A stretch of 64,000 bases of DNA, taken from positions 744,001 to 808,000 of the forward strand of contig NZ_FOXL01000002.1 in NCBI RefSeq assembly GCF_900115705.1. Reading direction: 5' to 3'. Below the pieces are notes generated by a model. The model did no database searches and was not told where the DNA came from. It worked only from the letters and a program-made list of their open reading frames with translations. The position numbers and the translations under genes are program-made. The stretch comes from Frateuria terrea. Lineage in GTDB: Bacteria > Pseudomonadota > Gammaproteobacteria > Xanthomonadales > Rhodanobacteraceae. The first letter of the stretch is position 1. Each line of letters opens with the position of its first letter. Below, in pieces: positions 43,754 through 53,107 of this stretch.

Positions 43754-46423
43754 ATGACCTCACCGGCGCCGCCCACGAGACCACGCCCGATGCCGCGCAC
43801 CGCCGGCCTCGCGCTGGCGCTGCTGGCGCTACCGGGGCTGGCCGCGGCCGCAGCACCGCTCACGCAAGTCCTCGACCAGGGCTGGCAGCTGCGGCTTGCA
43901 CCCGGCGACACGCATGCAACCGCCCATCCGCAGGCCACCCGCTGGCTGCCCGCCACCGTACCGGGCACCGTGCAGACCGACCTGATGGCGGCCGGTTTCG
44001 CCGCCGGTCCATTCGTGCGCGACAACGAGGCGGCGATCCAGTGGGTGGGGCTGTCGGACTGGGTCTACCGCACCACCTTCACCGTCGACCAGGCCACTCT
44101 GGCGCGCCGGCATGCCGAACTGGTGTTCGACGGGCTGGACACCTTCGCCGAGGTCTACCTCAACGGCCACAAGCTGCTCAGCGCGGACAACATGTTCCGC
44201 CGCTGGGCGGCGCCCGCGAAGCCATGGCTCCACGCCGGCGCCAACACGCTGGAGGTACGGCTGTACTCGCCCATCCGGCGCCTGCAGCCGTGGCTTTCGC
44301 GCCAGCCGTACGCGTTGCCGGGCGAGTTCGACTCGGCCTTCGGCGACGAGCCCAAGGGCCGCCAGAGCGCCGGCTACGTGCGCAAGGCGGCCTACCAGTA
44401 CGGCTGGGACTGGGGCCCGCGCATCGTCACCGAAGGCATCTGGCAGCGCGTGCATCTGGACAGCTGGAACGCGCTGCGCGTCACCGGCTACCACGTCGCG
44501 CAGCAGCATCTGGATGACGTGACAGCGCAGACCCGCGTGCAGCTGGACGTCCAGGCCGATGCCGCCACGACGCTGCCGCTGGACGTGCGCGTGCTCGGGC
44601 CCGATGGCGCACCGGTCGCGCACCTGGCGCAACCGCTGCGTATCGAGGCCGGCCGGCACACCGTCGAGGTGCCGCTCACGATCGACCATCCGCGCCGCTG
44701 GTATCCGGCCGGCTACGGCGCGCAGGACATGTACGTGTTCGAGGTGCGCCTCGGCGACGGCGACGACGTTCGCTACCGGGGCACGCGCGAGATCGGCCTG
44801 CGCACGGTCGAGCTGCGCCGCGACAAGGACGCCTGGGGCACCGGCTTCGCCTTCGTCGTCAACGGCATTCCCGTGTTCGCCAAGGGTGCCAACCTGATCC
44901 CGTTCGACAGCTTCCCCACCCGCGTGGGCGAGGCGCAGATGCGCCAGGTGCTCACGTCTGCACGCGACGCCAACATGAACATGCTGCGCGTGTGGGGCGG
45001 CGGCACCTACCTGCCGGACGACTTCTACGCCATGGCCGACCGGCTGGGCCTGATGGTGTGGCAGGACTTCATGTTCGGCGGCGCGATCACGCCGTACGAC
45101 CCGGCCTACGCCGGCAACGTGCGGCAGGAGGCGATCGAGCAGGTCGAGCGGCTGCGCGACCATCCCTCGATCGTGCTCTGGTGCGGCAACAACGAGGTGC
45201 AGAGCGGCTGGCTGTCGTGGGACGACCGCAAGGCATTCCGCCAGTCGATCGGGCCGGCCGAGGCGGCGCGCATCGAGCAGGGCATGCGCGACCTGTTCGG
45301 CACCGAGCTGCGCGAGGTGGTGGCCAGGCACGCACCCGGCGTGCCGTACTGGCCAAGCTCGCCGAGCGAAGGCGGCGATGGTTTCGCCAATGGGCTGGAT
45401 GCGGGCGACTACCACTACTGGGAGGTATGGTCGGGCCAAGCCAGGCCGGCGAGCGCGTACCTCGACGTGACGCCGCGCTTCCAGTCCGAGTACGGCCTGC
45501 AGTCGATTCCCTCGATACGCACCATCCGCGCGTTCGCCGGCGCCGGCGACCTGAAGCTCGACTCGCCCGTGCTGCGCGCGCACCAGAAGTACGACAGCGG
45601 CAACGGCAATGCCCGCCTGGCGATGTACGTGCACCGCGAGTACGGGCAGCCGAAGGACTTCCCCGCGCTGGTCTACCTCAGCCAGGTGATGCAGGCCGAA
45701 GGCATCGGGCTGGCGGCCGAGCACCTGCGCGCCTCGCGGCCGCGCAGCATGGGCTCGCTGTACTGGCAGTTGAACGACGTATGGCCGGCCATTTCCTGGT
45801 CGAGCATCGACTACTACGGCCGCTGGAAGGCACTTCAGTTCCACGCCCGGCGCTTCTATGCGCCGCTGCTGGCGACGGCGCTGCGCGAGCACGGCACGAC
45901 ACAGGTGACGCTGGTGTCCGACCGCACGACACCGGTGCAGGCGCGCTGGCGCCTGCGCGTCATGGACTTCGCCGGCAGGGTGATCTCGGAGCAGCAACAT
46001 GGCGTCACGCTCGCGCCGCTGGCGGCCACGCCAGTGGGCAGCTTCGGCGATGCGCAGCTGGCCGACGCCGATCCGCGCTCGCGCTTTGCGGCGGTCGACC
46101 TGCTGGTGGACGGCCGCAGCGTTTCGCGCTCGCTGGTGTTCTTCGGTGCGCCCAGGCAACTTGCCCTGCCCCAGCCGCACATCCATGCCGGTTGGGCGCC
46201 ATCCGGCGACGGCTACACGCTGACGCTCGACACGGATGCGCTGGCGCGCGAGGTGTGGCTCTCGTTCGGCCAGGTGGATGCGCAGATCTCCGACAACGCC
46301 TTCGACCTGTTGCCTGGCGAGCCGGTCAGCCTGCACGTGCGCAGCGCGGCCGGGCTGGACGTGCTGCGCCGCGCGCTGCGCATGCAGGACCTGGCCAGCG
46401 CCATGCAGAAGGGCACGCCGTGA
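43754..46423 (+). CDS. Secreted GH2 beta-mannosidase
   Basis: An 889-aa GH2 enzyme of the beta-mannosidase branch. It would remove the beta-1,4-linked core mannose of N-glycans or act on beta-mannosides. A signal peptide (GLALALLALPGLAAAAAP) leads to the sugar-binding domain (WLPATVPGTVQTDLMAAG), the immunoglobulin-like domain and the TIM barrel (FAKGANLIPFDSFP, NMLRVWGGGTYLPDDFY, LMVWQDFMF). The acid/base is Glu481 (LWCGNNE) and the nucleophile Glu579 (FQSEYGLQS). GSLYWQLNDVWPAISWSSIDYYGRWKAL is characteristic of beta-mannosidases. The stop overlaps the start of the GH3 gene by 4 bases. Confidence 0.94.
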   Translation: MTSPAPPTRPRPMPRTAGLALALLALPGLAAAAAPLTQVLDQGWQLRLAPGDTHATAHPQATRWLPATVPGTVQTDLMAAGFAAGPFVRDNEAAIQWVGLSDWVYRTTFTVDQATLARRHAELVFDGLDTFAEVYLNGHKLLSADNMFRRWAAPAKPWLHAGANTLEVRLYSPIRRLQPWLSRQPYALPGEFDSAFGDEPKGRQSAGYVRKAAYQYGWDWGPRIVTEGIWQRVHLDSWNALRVTGYHVAQQHLDDVTAQTRVQLDVQADAATTLPLDVRVLGPDGAPVAHLAQPLRIEAGRHTVEVPLTIDHPRRWYPAGYGAQDMYVFEVRLGDGDDVRYRGTREIGLRTVELRRDKDAWGTGFAFVVNGIPVFAKGANLIPFDSFPTRVGEAQMRQVLTSARDANMNMLRVWGGGTYLPDDFYAMADRLGLMVWQDFMFGGAITPYDPAYAGNVRQEAIEQVERLRDHPSIVLWCGNNEVQSGWLSWDDRKAFRQSIGPAEAARIEQGMRDLFGTELREVVARHAPGVPYWPSSPSEGGDGFANGLDAGDYHYWEVWSGQARPASAYLDVTPRFQSEYGLQSIPSIRTIRAFAGAGDLKLDSPVLRAHQKYDSGNGNARLAMYVHREYGQPKDFPALVYLSQVMQAEGIGLAAEHLRASRPRSMGSLYWQLNDVWPAISWSSIDYYGRWKALQFHARRFYAPLLATALREHGTTQVTLVSDRTTPVQARWRLRVMDFAGRVISEQQHGVTLAPLAATPVGSFGDAQLADADPRSRFAAVDLLVDGRSVSRSLVFFGAPRQLALPQPHIHAGWAPSGDGYTLTLDTDALAREVWLSFGQVDAQISDNAFDLLPGEPVSLHVRSAAGLDVLRRALRMQDLASAMQKGTP

Positions 46424-48996
46424 CAGCGCGCTGGCCCGCACTCGCGTGCCTCGCACTGGCCGCGTTCGCCGCGAGCGCCACCCCGCAGGACGACGCACGC
46501 GCGCGCGCCCAGGCGCTGGTCGCGCGCATGACCCTGCCGGAAAAGGTCGCCCAGTTGCAGAACCACGCGCCGGCGATCCCGCGCCTGGGCGTGCCCGCGT
46601 ACGACTGGTGGAACGAGGGCCTGCACGGCATCGCGCGCAACGGCTACGCCACGGTGTTCCCGCAAGCGATCGGCCTGGCGGCGAGCTGGGATCCGGCGCT
46701 GCTGGAGCAGGTGGGCGAAGCCGTGGCCACCGAGGCGCGCGCCAAGTTCGACGCCACCGGCGTGCACGGCCTGTTCCAGGGGCTGACCCTCTGGTCGCCC
46801 AACATCAACATCTTCCGCGATCCACGCTGGGGCCGCGGGCAGGAGACCTACGGCGAGGACCCGTTCCTCACCGCGCGTCTGGCGGTCGCCTACATCCGCG
46901 GCGTGCAGGGCGACGACCCCGCCCACCCGCGCGCGATCGCCACGCCCAAGCACTTCGCCGTGCACAGCGGCCCGGAGCGCGGGCGCCATGGCTTCGACGC
47001 GGTCGCCTCGCCGCACGACCTGGAAGACACCTACCTGCCCGCCTTCCGCGCCGCGGTGACCGAAGGCCGCGCCGGCTCGGTGATGTGCGCCTACAACGCG
47101 ATCGACGGCACGCCCGCATGCGCCAACCGCTGGCTGCTGACCGACCTGCTGCGCAACGCCTGGGGCTTCGATGGCTACGTCGTGTCCGACTGCGACGCCG
47201 TGGACGACATGACGCAGTTCCACCGCTACCGGCCTGACGACGCGCGTTCTTCCGCTGCCGCGCTCGCCGCCGGTACCGACCTCGATTGCGGCCAGGCGTA
47301 TGCGGCGCTGGGCGAGGCCGTGGCGAAAGGCTATGCACGGCAGGCCGACCTCGACGCCGCGCTGGTGCGCCTGTTCACCGCCCGCTACCGGCTGGAGCTG
47401 GCCGATCGTCCGGCGCCGCCCGCCGATGCCGTGCTCGACAGCCCCGCCCACCGCGCGCTGGCGCTGGAAGCCGCGCGCCAGTCGATGGTGCTGCTGAAGA
47501 ACGCCCACGCCACGCTGCCACTGCGCACAGGCGCGCGTATCGCGGTCATCGGCCCGGACGCGGACGCGCTCGAAACACTGGAAGCCAACTACCACGGCAC
47601 GGCGCGCGCGCCGATCACGCCGCTGCAAGGTCTGCGCGAGCGCTTCGGTGCCGAACGCGTGAGCTACGCTCAAGGCTCGCCCGTCGCTGCAGGCGTACCG
47701 GTACCGGTGCCGGAAACCGCGCTGCGCACGCCAGGCGGCCAGCGCGGCCTGCAAGGCGACTACTTCGGCGTGGCCGACCTGCGCGGCACCGCACGCCTCA
47801 GCCGCACCGACCGCGTGATCGACTTCGACTGGGACCGCGTGGCACCCGACCCAACCCTCCATGCCGGCCACTACGCCGTGCGCTGGAGCGGCACGCTGGT
47901 GCCGCCCGGCCCCGGCGACTACACGCTGGCCGTGCACGTCGACCGCTGCTTCGATTGCCGCGGGCACGACCCGGTGCGCCTGTACGTCGATGGACGCAGG
48001 CTCATCGACGACGCCGGCAGCGACGCGCCGACCCTGCACACCCAGCTGCACTTCGCCGACCGCTCGCCGCACGCGCTGCGGCTGGAGCTGGTGCACAGCG
48101 GCGAAGACCAGGGCGTCCGCCTGCAGTGGATCGCACCGGTGCGTGCGCAACTCGACGAAGCGCGCGCCGCCACGCGCAAGGCGGACGTGGTGGTGGCCTT
48201 CGTCGGCCTCTCGCCGGACGTCGAAGGCGAGGAGCTGCATATCGACGTGCCCGGCTTCGACGGCGGCGACCGCACCGATATCGCGCTGCCTGCCGCACAG
48301 CGCGCCCTGCTCGAACGCCTGGCCGCAAGCGGCAAGCCGCTGGTGGTCGTACTGATGTCCGGCAGCGCGGTGGCGCTGGACTGGTCCCAGCAGCACGCCG
48401 ACGCGATCCTCGCCGCGTGGTATCCCGGCCAGGCCGGCGGCACCGCGATCGCCCGCGTGCTGGCCGGCGACGACGATCCGGGCGGACGCCTGCCGGTCAC
48501 CTTCTACCGCGCCACGGCCGACCTGCCGCCGTTCACCCATTACGCCATGCAGGGGCGCACCTACCGCTACTTCGCCGGCACGCCGCTGTACCCGTTCGGC
48601 CATGGCCTGAGCTACACGCAGTTTGCCTATGCGGATCTCGCGCTCTCGACCAGCACGCTTGCCGCCGGCACGCCGCTGACCGTCGACGTGACCGTGCGCA
48701 ACACCGGTCCACGCGCCGGCGACGAGGTCGTGCAGGCCTACCTGCAGGCCATCGACGTGCCGTTGGCGCCGCGCCGCGCGCTGGTCGCCTTCCGCCGAGT
48801 GCGCCTGAATCCCGGCGAGAGCCGGCACGTGAGCCTCGACCTCTCGCCGCGGCAGCTGAGCACGGTCGATGCGACCGGACAGCGCGCCGTGGTGGCTGGT
48901 CGCTACCGCCTGTCCATCGGCGGCGGGCAGCCGGGCGATGCGCCGGGCGAGCAGGCCACCTTCACCATCACCGGCCAGCAAGCGCTGCCGAAATGA
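46420..48996 (+). CDS. Secreted GH3 beta-glycosidase with PA14 insertion
   Basis: An 858-aa GH3 enzyme. A GTG start at 46420 overlaps the GH2 stop (GTGA) and is followed by a signal peptide (PALACLALAAFAASAT). The TIM barrel has LTLWSPNINIFRDPRWGRGQETYGEDP, TPKHFAVHSGPE and the nucleophile Asp257 (VVSDCDAV). A PA14 carbohydrate-binding domain is inserted in the second domain at about residues 440-565 (GLQGDYFGVADL; GTLVPPGPGDYTLAVHVD). A fibronectin III-like domain ends the protein. The architecture is like beta-glucosidase/xylosidase GH3 proteins. The EGEELHIDVPGFDGGDR block fits the xylosidase/glucosidase group. In this locus it could remove core xylose of plant N-glycans, which is speculative. 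Confidence 0.92.
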   Translation: MTARWPALACLALAAFAASATPQDDARARAQALVARMTLPEKVAQLQNHAPAIPRLGVPAYDWWNEGLHGIARNGYATVFPQAIGLAASWDPALLEQVGEAVATEARAKFDATGVHGLFQGLTLWSPNINIFRDPRWGRGQETYGEDPFLTARLAVAYIRGVQGDDPAHPRAIATPKHFAVHSGPERGRHGFDAVASPHDLEDTYLPAFRAAVTEGRAGSVMCAYNAIDGTPACANRWLLTDLLRNAWGFDGYVVSDCDAVDDMTQFHRYRPDDARSSAAALAAGTDLDCGQAYAALGEAVAKGYARQADLDAALVRLFTARYRLELADRPAPPADAVLDSPAHRALALEAARQSMVLLKNAHATLPLRTGARIAVIGPDADALETLEANYHGTARAPITPLQGLRERFGAERVSYAQGSPVAAGVPVPVPETALRTPGGQRGLQGDYFGVADLRGTARLSRTDRVIDFDWDRVAPDPTLHAGHYAVRWSGTLVPPGPGDYTLAVHVDRCFDCRGHDPVRLYVDGRRLIDDAGSDAPTLHTQLHFADRSPHALRLELVHSGEDQGVRLQWIAPVRAQLDEARAATRKADVVVAFVGLSPDVEGEELHIDVPGFDGGDRTDIALPAAQRALLERLAASGKPLVVVLMSGSAVALDWSQQHADAILAAWYPGQAGGTAIARVLAGDDDPGGRLPVTFYRATADLPPFTHYAMQGRTYRYFAGTPLYPFGHGLSYTQFAYADLALSTSTLAAGTPLTVDVTVRNTGPRAGDEVVQAYLQAIDVPLAPRRALVAFRRVRLNPGESRHVSLDLSPRQLSTVDATGQRAVVAGRYRLSIGGGQPGDAPGEQATFTITGQQALPK

Positions 48997-49007
48997 CCGG
49001 AGACGCC

Positions 49008-50462
49008 ATGACCGATCGACGCCAGTTCCTGAAACTGCTCGGCACCGCGGCCGCAAGTGGCGCGCTCGGCGGGCTCACGCCAGCGGCGGCGGCGGCATCG
49101 GCGTCCGCCCCCGCCACGCGCTTCGCCAGCCGCCGGCCCGCGCCGGGGCAGCGCAGATTCCGCAGCGACGTGGTCGAACGCGAGATCGCACGCGTCAAGG
49201 CGCGCATCGGCGACCCCAAACTCGCCTGGATGTTCGAGAACTGCTACCCGAACACGCTCGACACCACGGTGGAACTGGGCACGCTCGAGGGCAAGCCCGA
49301 TACCTTCGTGATCACCGGCGACATCGAAGCGATGTGGCTGCGTGATTCCTCCGCGCAGGTGAATCCCTACGTGGCACTGGCCAGGCACGATCCGGCACTG
49401 CGGCAACTCTTTCGCGGCCTGATCCGGCGCCAGGCGCACTGCATCCGCCTGGATCCGTACGCCAATGCCTTCCTGCCCGATCCCCACGCCAGGCCGCTCA
49501 GCTGGGCGCGCGAAGACGACACCGCGATGGCGCCGGGCGTGGGCGAGCGCAAGTGGGAGATCGATTCGCTGTGCTGGCCGATCCGCATCGCGCACGCCTA
49601 CTGGAAGGCCACCGGCGATGTTGAGCCTTTCGACAAGGGGTGGCGCGCGGCCATGCAACGCGTGCTCACCACCTTCCGCGAGCAGCAGCGCCTGCATGGC
49701 CGCGGTCCGTACCACTTCCAGCGCCCCTCGCCCCGGCCGACCGAAACCCTGGCGCTGGACGGCTACGGCAACCCGACGCGGCCCAATGGCATGATCCATT
49801 CGATGTTCCGCCCGTCGGACGACGCGTGCATCTACCCGCTGTTCGTGCCGGCCAATCTGTTCGCGGTGCTGTCGCTGCGGCAGCTCGCGGCAATGAGCCA
49901 GGCGATCCACCACGACGCGGCCTTTGCCGCCGGCTGCACGAAGCTCGCGGACGAAGTGGAACGGGCCACCCATCGCGACGGCCGCCTGCGCGACGATAAA
50001 GGCGGCGACTGCTGGGCCTACGAGATCGACGGCTACGGCAACCAGCTGTTCATGGACGACGCCAACATCCCGAGCCTGCTCAGCCTGCCCTACCTCGGCT
50101 GCTGTGCGGCGGACGATCCGCTCTATCGGCGCACCCGTGCGCGTGCATGGAGCGAACACAATCCTTACTTCTTCAAGGGCACGGCGGCCGAAGGCATTGG
50201 CGGTCCGCACGAAGGCCTGCGCACGATCTGGCCGATGTCGATCACCGTACGCGCGCTGACCAGCCGCGATGCGGCGGAGATCCGCCAGTGCCTGCGCTGG
50301 CTGCGCGATACCGATGCGGACAGCGGTTTCATGCACGAGGCGTTCGACCAGGACGACCCGACGCACTTCACGCGTGCGTGGTTCGCCTGGGCCAACAGTC
50401 TGTTTGGCGAGTTGATGGTGAAGCTCGCCGATCGGCAACCCGACGTGCTGCGAAGCCTGTGA
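49008..50462 (+). CDS. GH125 exo-alpha-1,6-mannosidase, Tat-exported
   Basis: A 484-aa GH125 enzyme. The family hydrolyses alpha-1,6-linked mannose from glycans with inversion. The N-terminus is a twin-arginine signal (DRRQFLKLLGTAAASG). Family blocks are CYPNTLDTTVE, FVITGDIEAMWLRDSSAQVNPY, KWEIDSLCWPIRIAHAYWK, FRPSDDACIYPLFVPANLFAV, YGNQLFMDDANIPSLLSLPYLG, GIGGPHEGLRTIWPMSITVRA and GFMHEAFDQDDPTHFTRAWFAWANSLFGEL. ATG at 49008 has CGGAGA upstream. An in-frame ATG at 48993 overlaps the GH3 stop. It complements the two GH92 enzymes, which mostly prefer other alpha linkages. Confidence 0.94.
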   Translation: MTDRRQFLKLLGTAAASGALGGLTPAAAAASASAPATRFASRRPAPGQRRFRSDVVEREIARVKARIGDPKLAWMFENCYPNTLDTTVELGTLEGKPDTFVITGDIEAMWLRDSSAQVNPYVALARHDPALRQLFRGLIRRQAHCIRLDPYANAFLPDPHARPLSWAREDDTAMAPGVGERKWEIDSLCWPIRIAHAYWKATGDVEPFDKGWRAAMQRVLTTFREQQRLHGRGPYHFQRPSPRPTETLALDGYGNPTRPNGMIHSMFRPSDDACIYPLFVPANLFAVLSLRQLAAMSQAIHHDAAFAAGCTKLADEVERATHRDGRLRDDKGGDCWAYEIDGYGNQLFMDDANIPSLLSLPYLGCCAADDPLYRRTRARAWSEHNPYFFKGTAAEGIGGPHEGLRTIWPMSITVRALTSRDAAEIRQCLRWLRDTDADSGFMHEAFDQDDPTHFTRAWFAWANSLFGELMVKLADRQPDVLRSL

Positions 50463-50572
50463 AGGCCACGCTCGCAGCGCCGAACTTGCCGACCTTGCCG
50501 AAGGCCGGGCCCAGGATCGAGCGCCTTTGTTCGTCGTCCCGAAACGCACGCTTGATAGCCTTGCCCGCGAGC

Positions 50573-50610
50573 CCCGGCCCCTCGCCCAAACCCCGAAGGG
50601 GAGAGGGCTT
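50573..50610. repeat. GC-rich intergenic repeat between GH125 and GH92 genes
   Basis: A degenerate palindrome (GGCCCCTCGCCC ... GGGGAGAGGGC) of the same family as those at 25.8 and 35.4 kb lies in the 199-base gap. It may weaken read-through within the operon. Confidence 0.45.
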
Positions 50611-50661
50611 CAGGGCCCCACCTCCCCACACTTGCATGACCGACACACAGGAGAACTCACC

Positions 50662-53097
50662 ATGGTGACGCGCAGACGCTTCCTGCAGGGCATGGGTGCC
50701 CTGACCATGCTGGGCAGCGGCACCGGCATGCTGCCGGCGTTCGCGCTCAGCCGCCCCGGCCGCGACCGGCTCGCCTCGCTGCCGCGCGATCGCGTGTCGC
50801 GCTACGTCGACGTGTTCGTCGGCACCGGAGGCCACGGCCACACCTTCCCCGGCGCCGCGCTGCCCTACGGCATGGTGCAGCTCAGTCCCGACACCAACGA
50901 CGCCGGCTGGGACGCCTGTTCGGGCTACCACCAGCGCGACGGGTCGATCATGGGCTTCTCGCACACGCACCTGTCCGGCACCGGTGCCAGCGACATGCTC
51001 GACGTGCTGGTGATGCCGGCACAGGGCGCGGTGCTGCTGCAACCGGGCGAGCGCGGCCTGCCCGACAAGAACTACCAGTCGCACTTCGACGAGGCGGCCT
51101 TCGCCAGCACCCGGCTGCCGCCGGATGCCGTCGGCAAGCCCGGGCGCGGCTACCGCTCCCGCTACGACGGCGAGCAGGCGCAGCCGGGCTACTACCGGGT
51201 CCATCTGACCGATCACGACATTCTCGCCGAGCTGACCGCCACCCTGCGCACCGGCCTGCACCGCTACACGTTCAACAAGACCGGTTCCGGCCACCTGCTG
51301 GTCGACCTCGCGCACGGTTTCCACGACGATCCCAAGGTGCCGGCCAAGGTGAGCGATGCGCAGCTCACGCTGATCGGCAGTGACCTGCTGGTCGGCAGCA
51401 GGCGCGTGCACCAGTGGGCCAACGGCCGCTACCTCTATTTCGCGATGAAACTGTCGCGTCCGGTCAGCCGCGCGACGCTGTACTCGGAAGACAAGGCACT
51501 TCCCGAGGGCACGCGCGAGGCCAAGGGCACGCACCTGAAGGCCGCGCTGCACTTCGACGACGCGGCCAGCGCGCCGCTGCTGGTGAAGGTGGGCATCTCG
51601 GCGGTCGACGTCGACGGCGCGCGGCGCAACCTCGACACCGAACTGGCCGACTGGAATTTCGAGCGCGTGCGCGAGGACGCGGCCGACGCCTGGGAGCAGC
51701 AGCTCTCGCGTATCCGCATCGAGTCCTCTTCCGAGCCGGTCAAGCGCACCTTCTACAGCGCGCTCTACCACACCATGCTCGCGCCCACGCTGTTCAGCGA
51801 CGTGGACGGCCGCTACCGCGGCATGGACCTGAAGGTGCACACGCTGCCCAACGGCCAGCACAACTACAGCACCTACTCGCTGTGGGACACCTACCGCGCG
51901 CTGCATCCGCTGCTCACGCTGTTCCAGAGCGAGCGCGTGCCCGACCTGGTCAACGGCCTGATCCGCATGGCCGCCGAGAGCCCGGACGGCCCGCCGGTGT
52001 GGCCGCTGCAGGGCGTGGAGACCGGCTGCATGATCGGCTACCACTCCGCCGTGGTGATCGCCGAGGCGCAGGCCAAGGGCTTCACCGGCATCGATTACGC
52101 CAAGGCCTGGCCGCTCTACCGCAAGCGCGCGATGGACGACGATTACCGCGGCCTGACCTGGTACCGCAAGCTCGGCTACATCCCCAGCGACAAGGACTGG
52201 GAGGCGGCCAGCAAGACGCTCGAATACGCCTACGACGACTGGGCGATGGCCAGCCTGGCGCAGGCCATGGGCGCGCACGAGGATGCCAGGCATCTGCGCG
52301 AGCGCTCGCGCAACTACCGCAATCTGTTCGACAAGCAGAAGACGTTCATACGCCCGCGCGGCAGCGATGGAAAGTGGCTCGAGCCGTTCGACCCGCGCTC
52401 GATGGGCCACTCGGACAAGTGGCGCGACTTCACCGAATCCAATGCGTGGGAAGCGACGTTCCTCAATCAGCACGACCTGTACGGCTACATGCAGCTGTTC
52501 GGCGGCGAGCAGGCGTTCGAGCGCAAGCTCGACGCCCTCTTCAGCACCAGCTCCGCGCTGCCGGCCGACGCACCGCCGGACATCGCCGGCATGGTCGGAC
52601 AGTACGCGCACGGCAACGAGCCCAGCCACCACGTGGCCTACCTCTATGCCTACACCGGCGCGCACCACAAGACACAGGCACGCGTGCGCATGCTGCTGGA
52701 GAAGATGTACCGCCCCGAGCCGGATGGCCTGGCCGGCAACGAGGACTGCGGCCAGACCAGCGCGTGGTACGTGCTCGGTGCGCTGGGCCTGTACGCGGTC
52801 GACCCGGTCAGCACCCACTACGTGTTCGGCAGTCCGCTGCTCGACCAGGCCGAGGTCGCGCTGGCCGGTGGCAAGACGCTGACGCTGCGCACCCGGGGCA
52901 ATGGCCCGGACACGCCCTACATCCAGTCGGTGACGTGGAACGGCAAGCCTTGGACCAGGAGCTGGATCAGCCATGCGGAGCTGGCCGCCGGCGGCACGCT
53001 GGAGTTCACCATGGGCGCCACGCCGAACACCCGCTTCGGCGCCGCACCGGCCGACCGTCCGCCGTCCTTCGGCGTACCGGCCGGCGCGATGGGGTGA
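50662..53097 (+). CDS. GH92 alpha-mannosidase, Tat-exported
   Basis: An 811-aa GH92 enzyme and the second in the window. It starts with a twin-arginine signal (TRRRFLQGMGALTMLGSG) rather than the Sec signal of the enzyme at 25879. GH92 blocks are VDVFVGTGGHGHTFPGAALP, SPDTNDAGWDACSGYH, GFSHTHLSGTGASDMLDVL, ETGCMIGYHSAVVIAEA, SKTLEYAYDDWAMA, YAHGNEPSHHVAYLY and GNEDCGQTSAWYVLGALG. CAGGAGA precedes the ATG. GNEDCGQ replaces GNDDLGQ of the first enzyme. This and the different loop lengths point to another linkage or substrate. Confidence 0.95.
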   Translation: MVTRRRFLQGMGALTMLGSGTGMLPAFALSRPGRDRLASLPRDRVSRYVDVFVGTGGHGHTFPGAALPYGMVQLSPDTNDAGWDACSGYHQRDGSIMGFSHTHLSGTGASDMLDVLVMPAQGAVLLQPGERGLPDKNYQSHFDEAAFASTRLPPDAVGKPGRGYRSRYDGEQAQPGYYRVHLTDHDILAELTATLRTGLHRYTFNKTGSGHLLVDLAHGFHDDPKVPAKVSDAQLTLIGSDLLVGSRRVHQWANGRYLYFAMKLSRPVSRATLYSEDKALPEGTREAKGTHLKAALHFDDAASAPLLVKVGISAVDVDGARRNLDTELADWNFERVREDAADAWEQQLSRIRIESSSEPVKRTFYSALYHTMLAPTLFSDVDGRYRGMDLKVHTLPNGQHNYSTYSLWDTYRALHPLLTLFQSERVPDLVNGLIRMAAESPDGPPVWPLQGVETGCMIGYHSAVVIAEAQAKGFTGIDYAKAWPLYRKRAMDDDYRGLTWYRKLGYIPSDKDWEAASKTLEYAYDDWAMASLAQAMGAHEDARHLRERSRNYRNLFDKQKTFIRPRGSDGKWLEPFDPRSMGHSDKWRDFTESNAWEATFLNQHDLYGYMQLFGGEQAFERKLDALFSTSSALPADAPPDIAGMVGQYAHGNEPSHHVAYLYAYTGAHHKTQARVRMLLEKMYRPEPDGLAGNEDCGQTSAWYVLGALGLYAVDPVSTHYVFGSPLLDQAEVALAGGKTLTLRTRGNGPDTPYIQSVTWNGKPWTRSWISHAELAAGGTLEFTMGATPNTRFGAAPADRPPSFGVPAGAMG

Positions 53098-53107
53098 CAG
53101 TCCGGTC

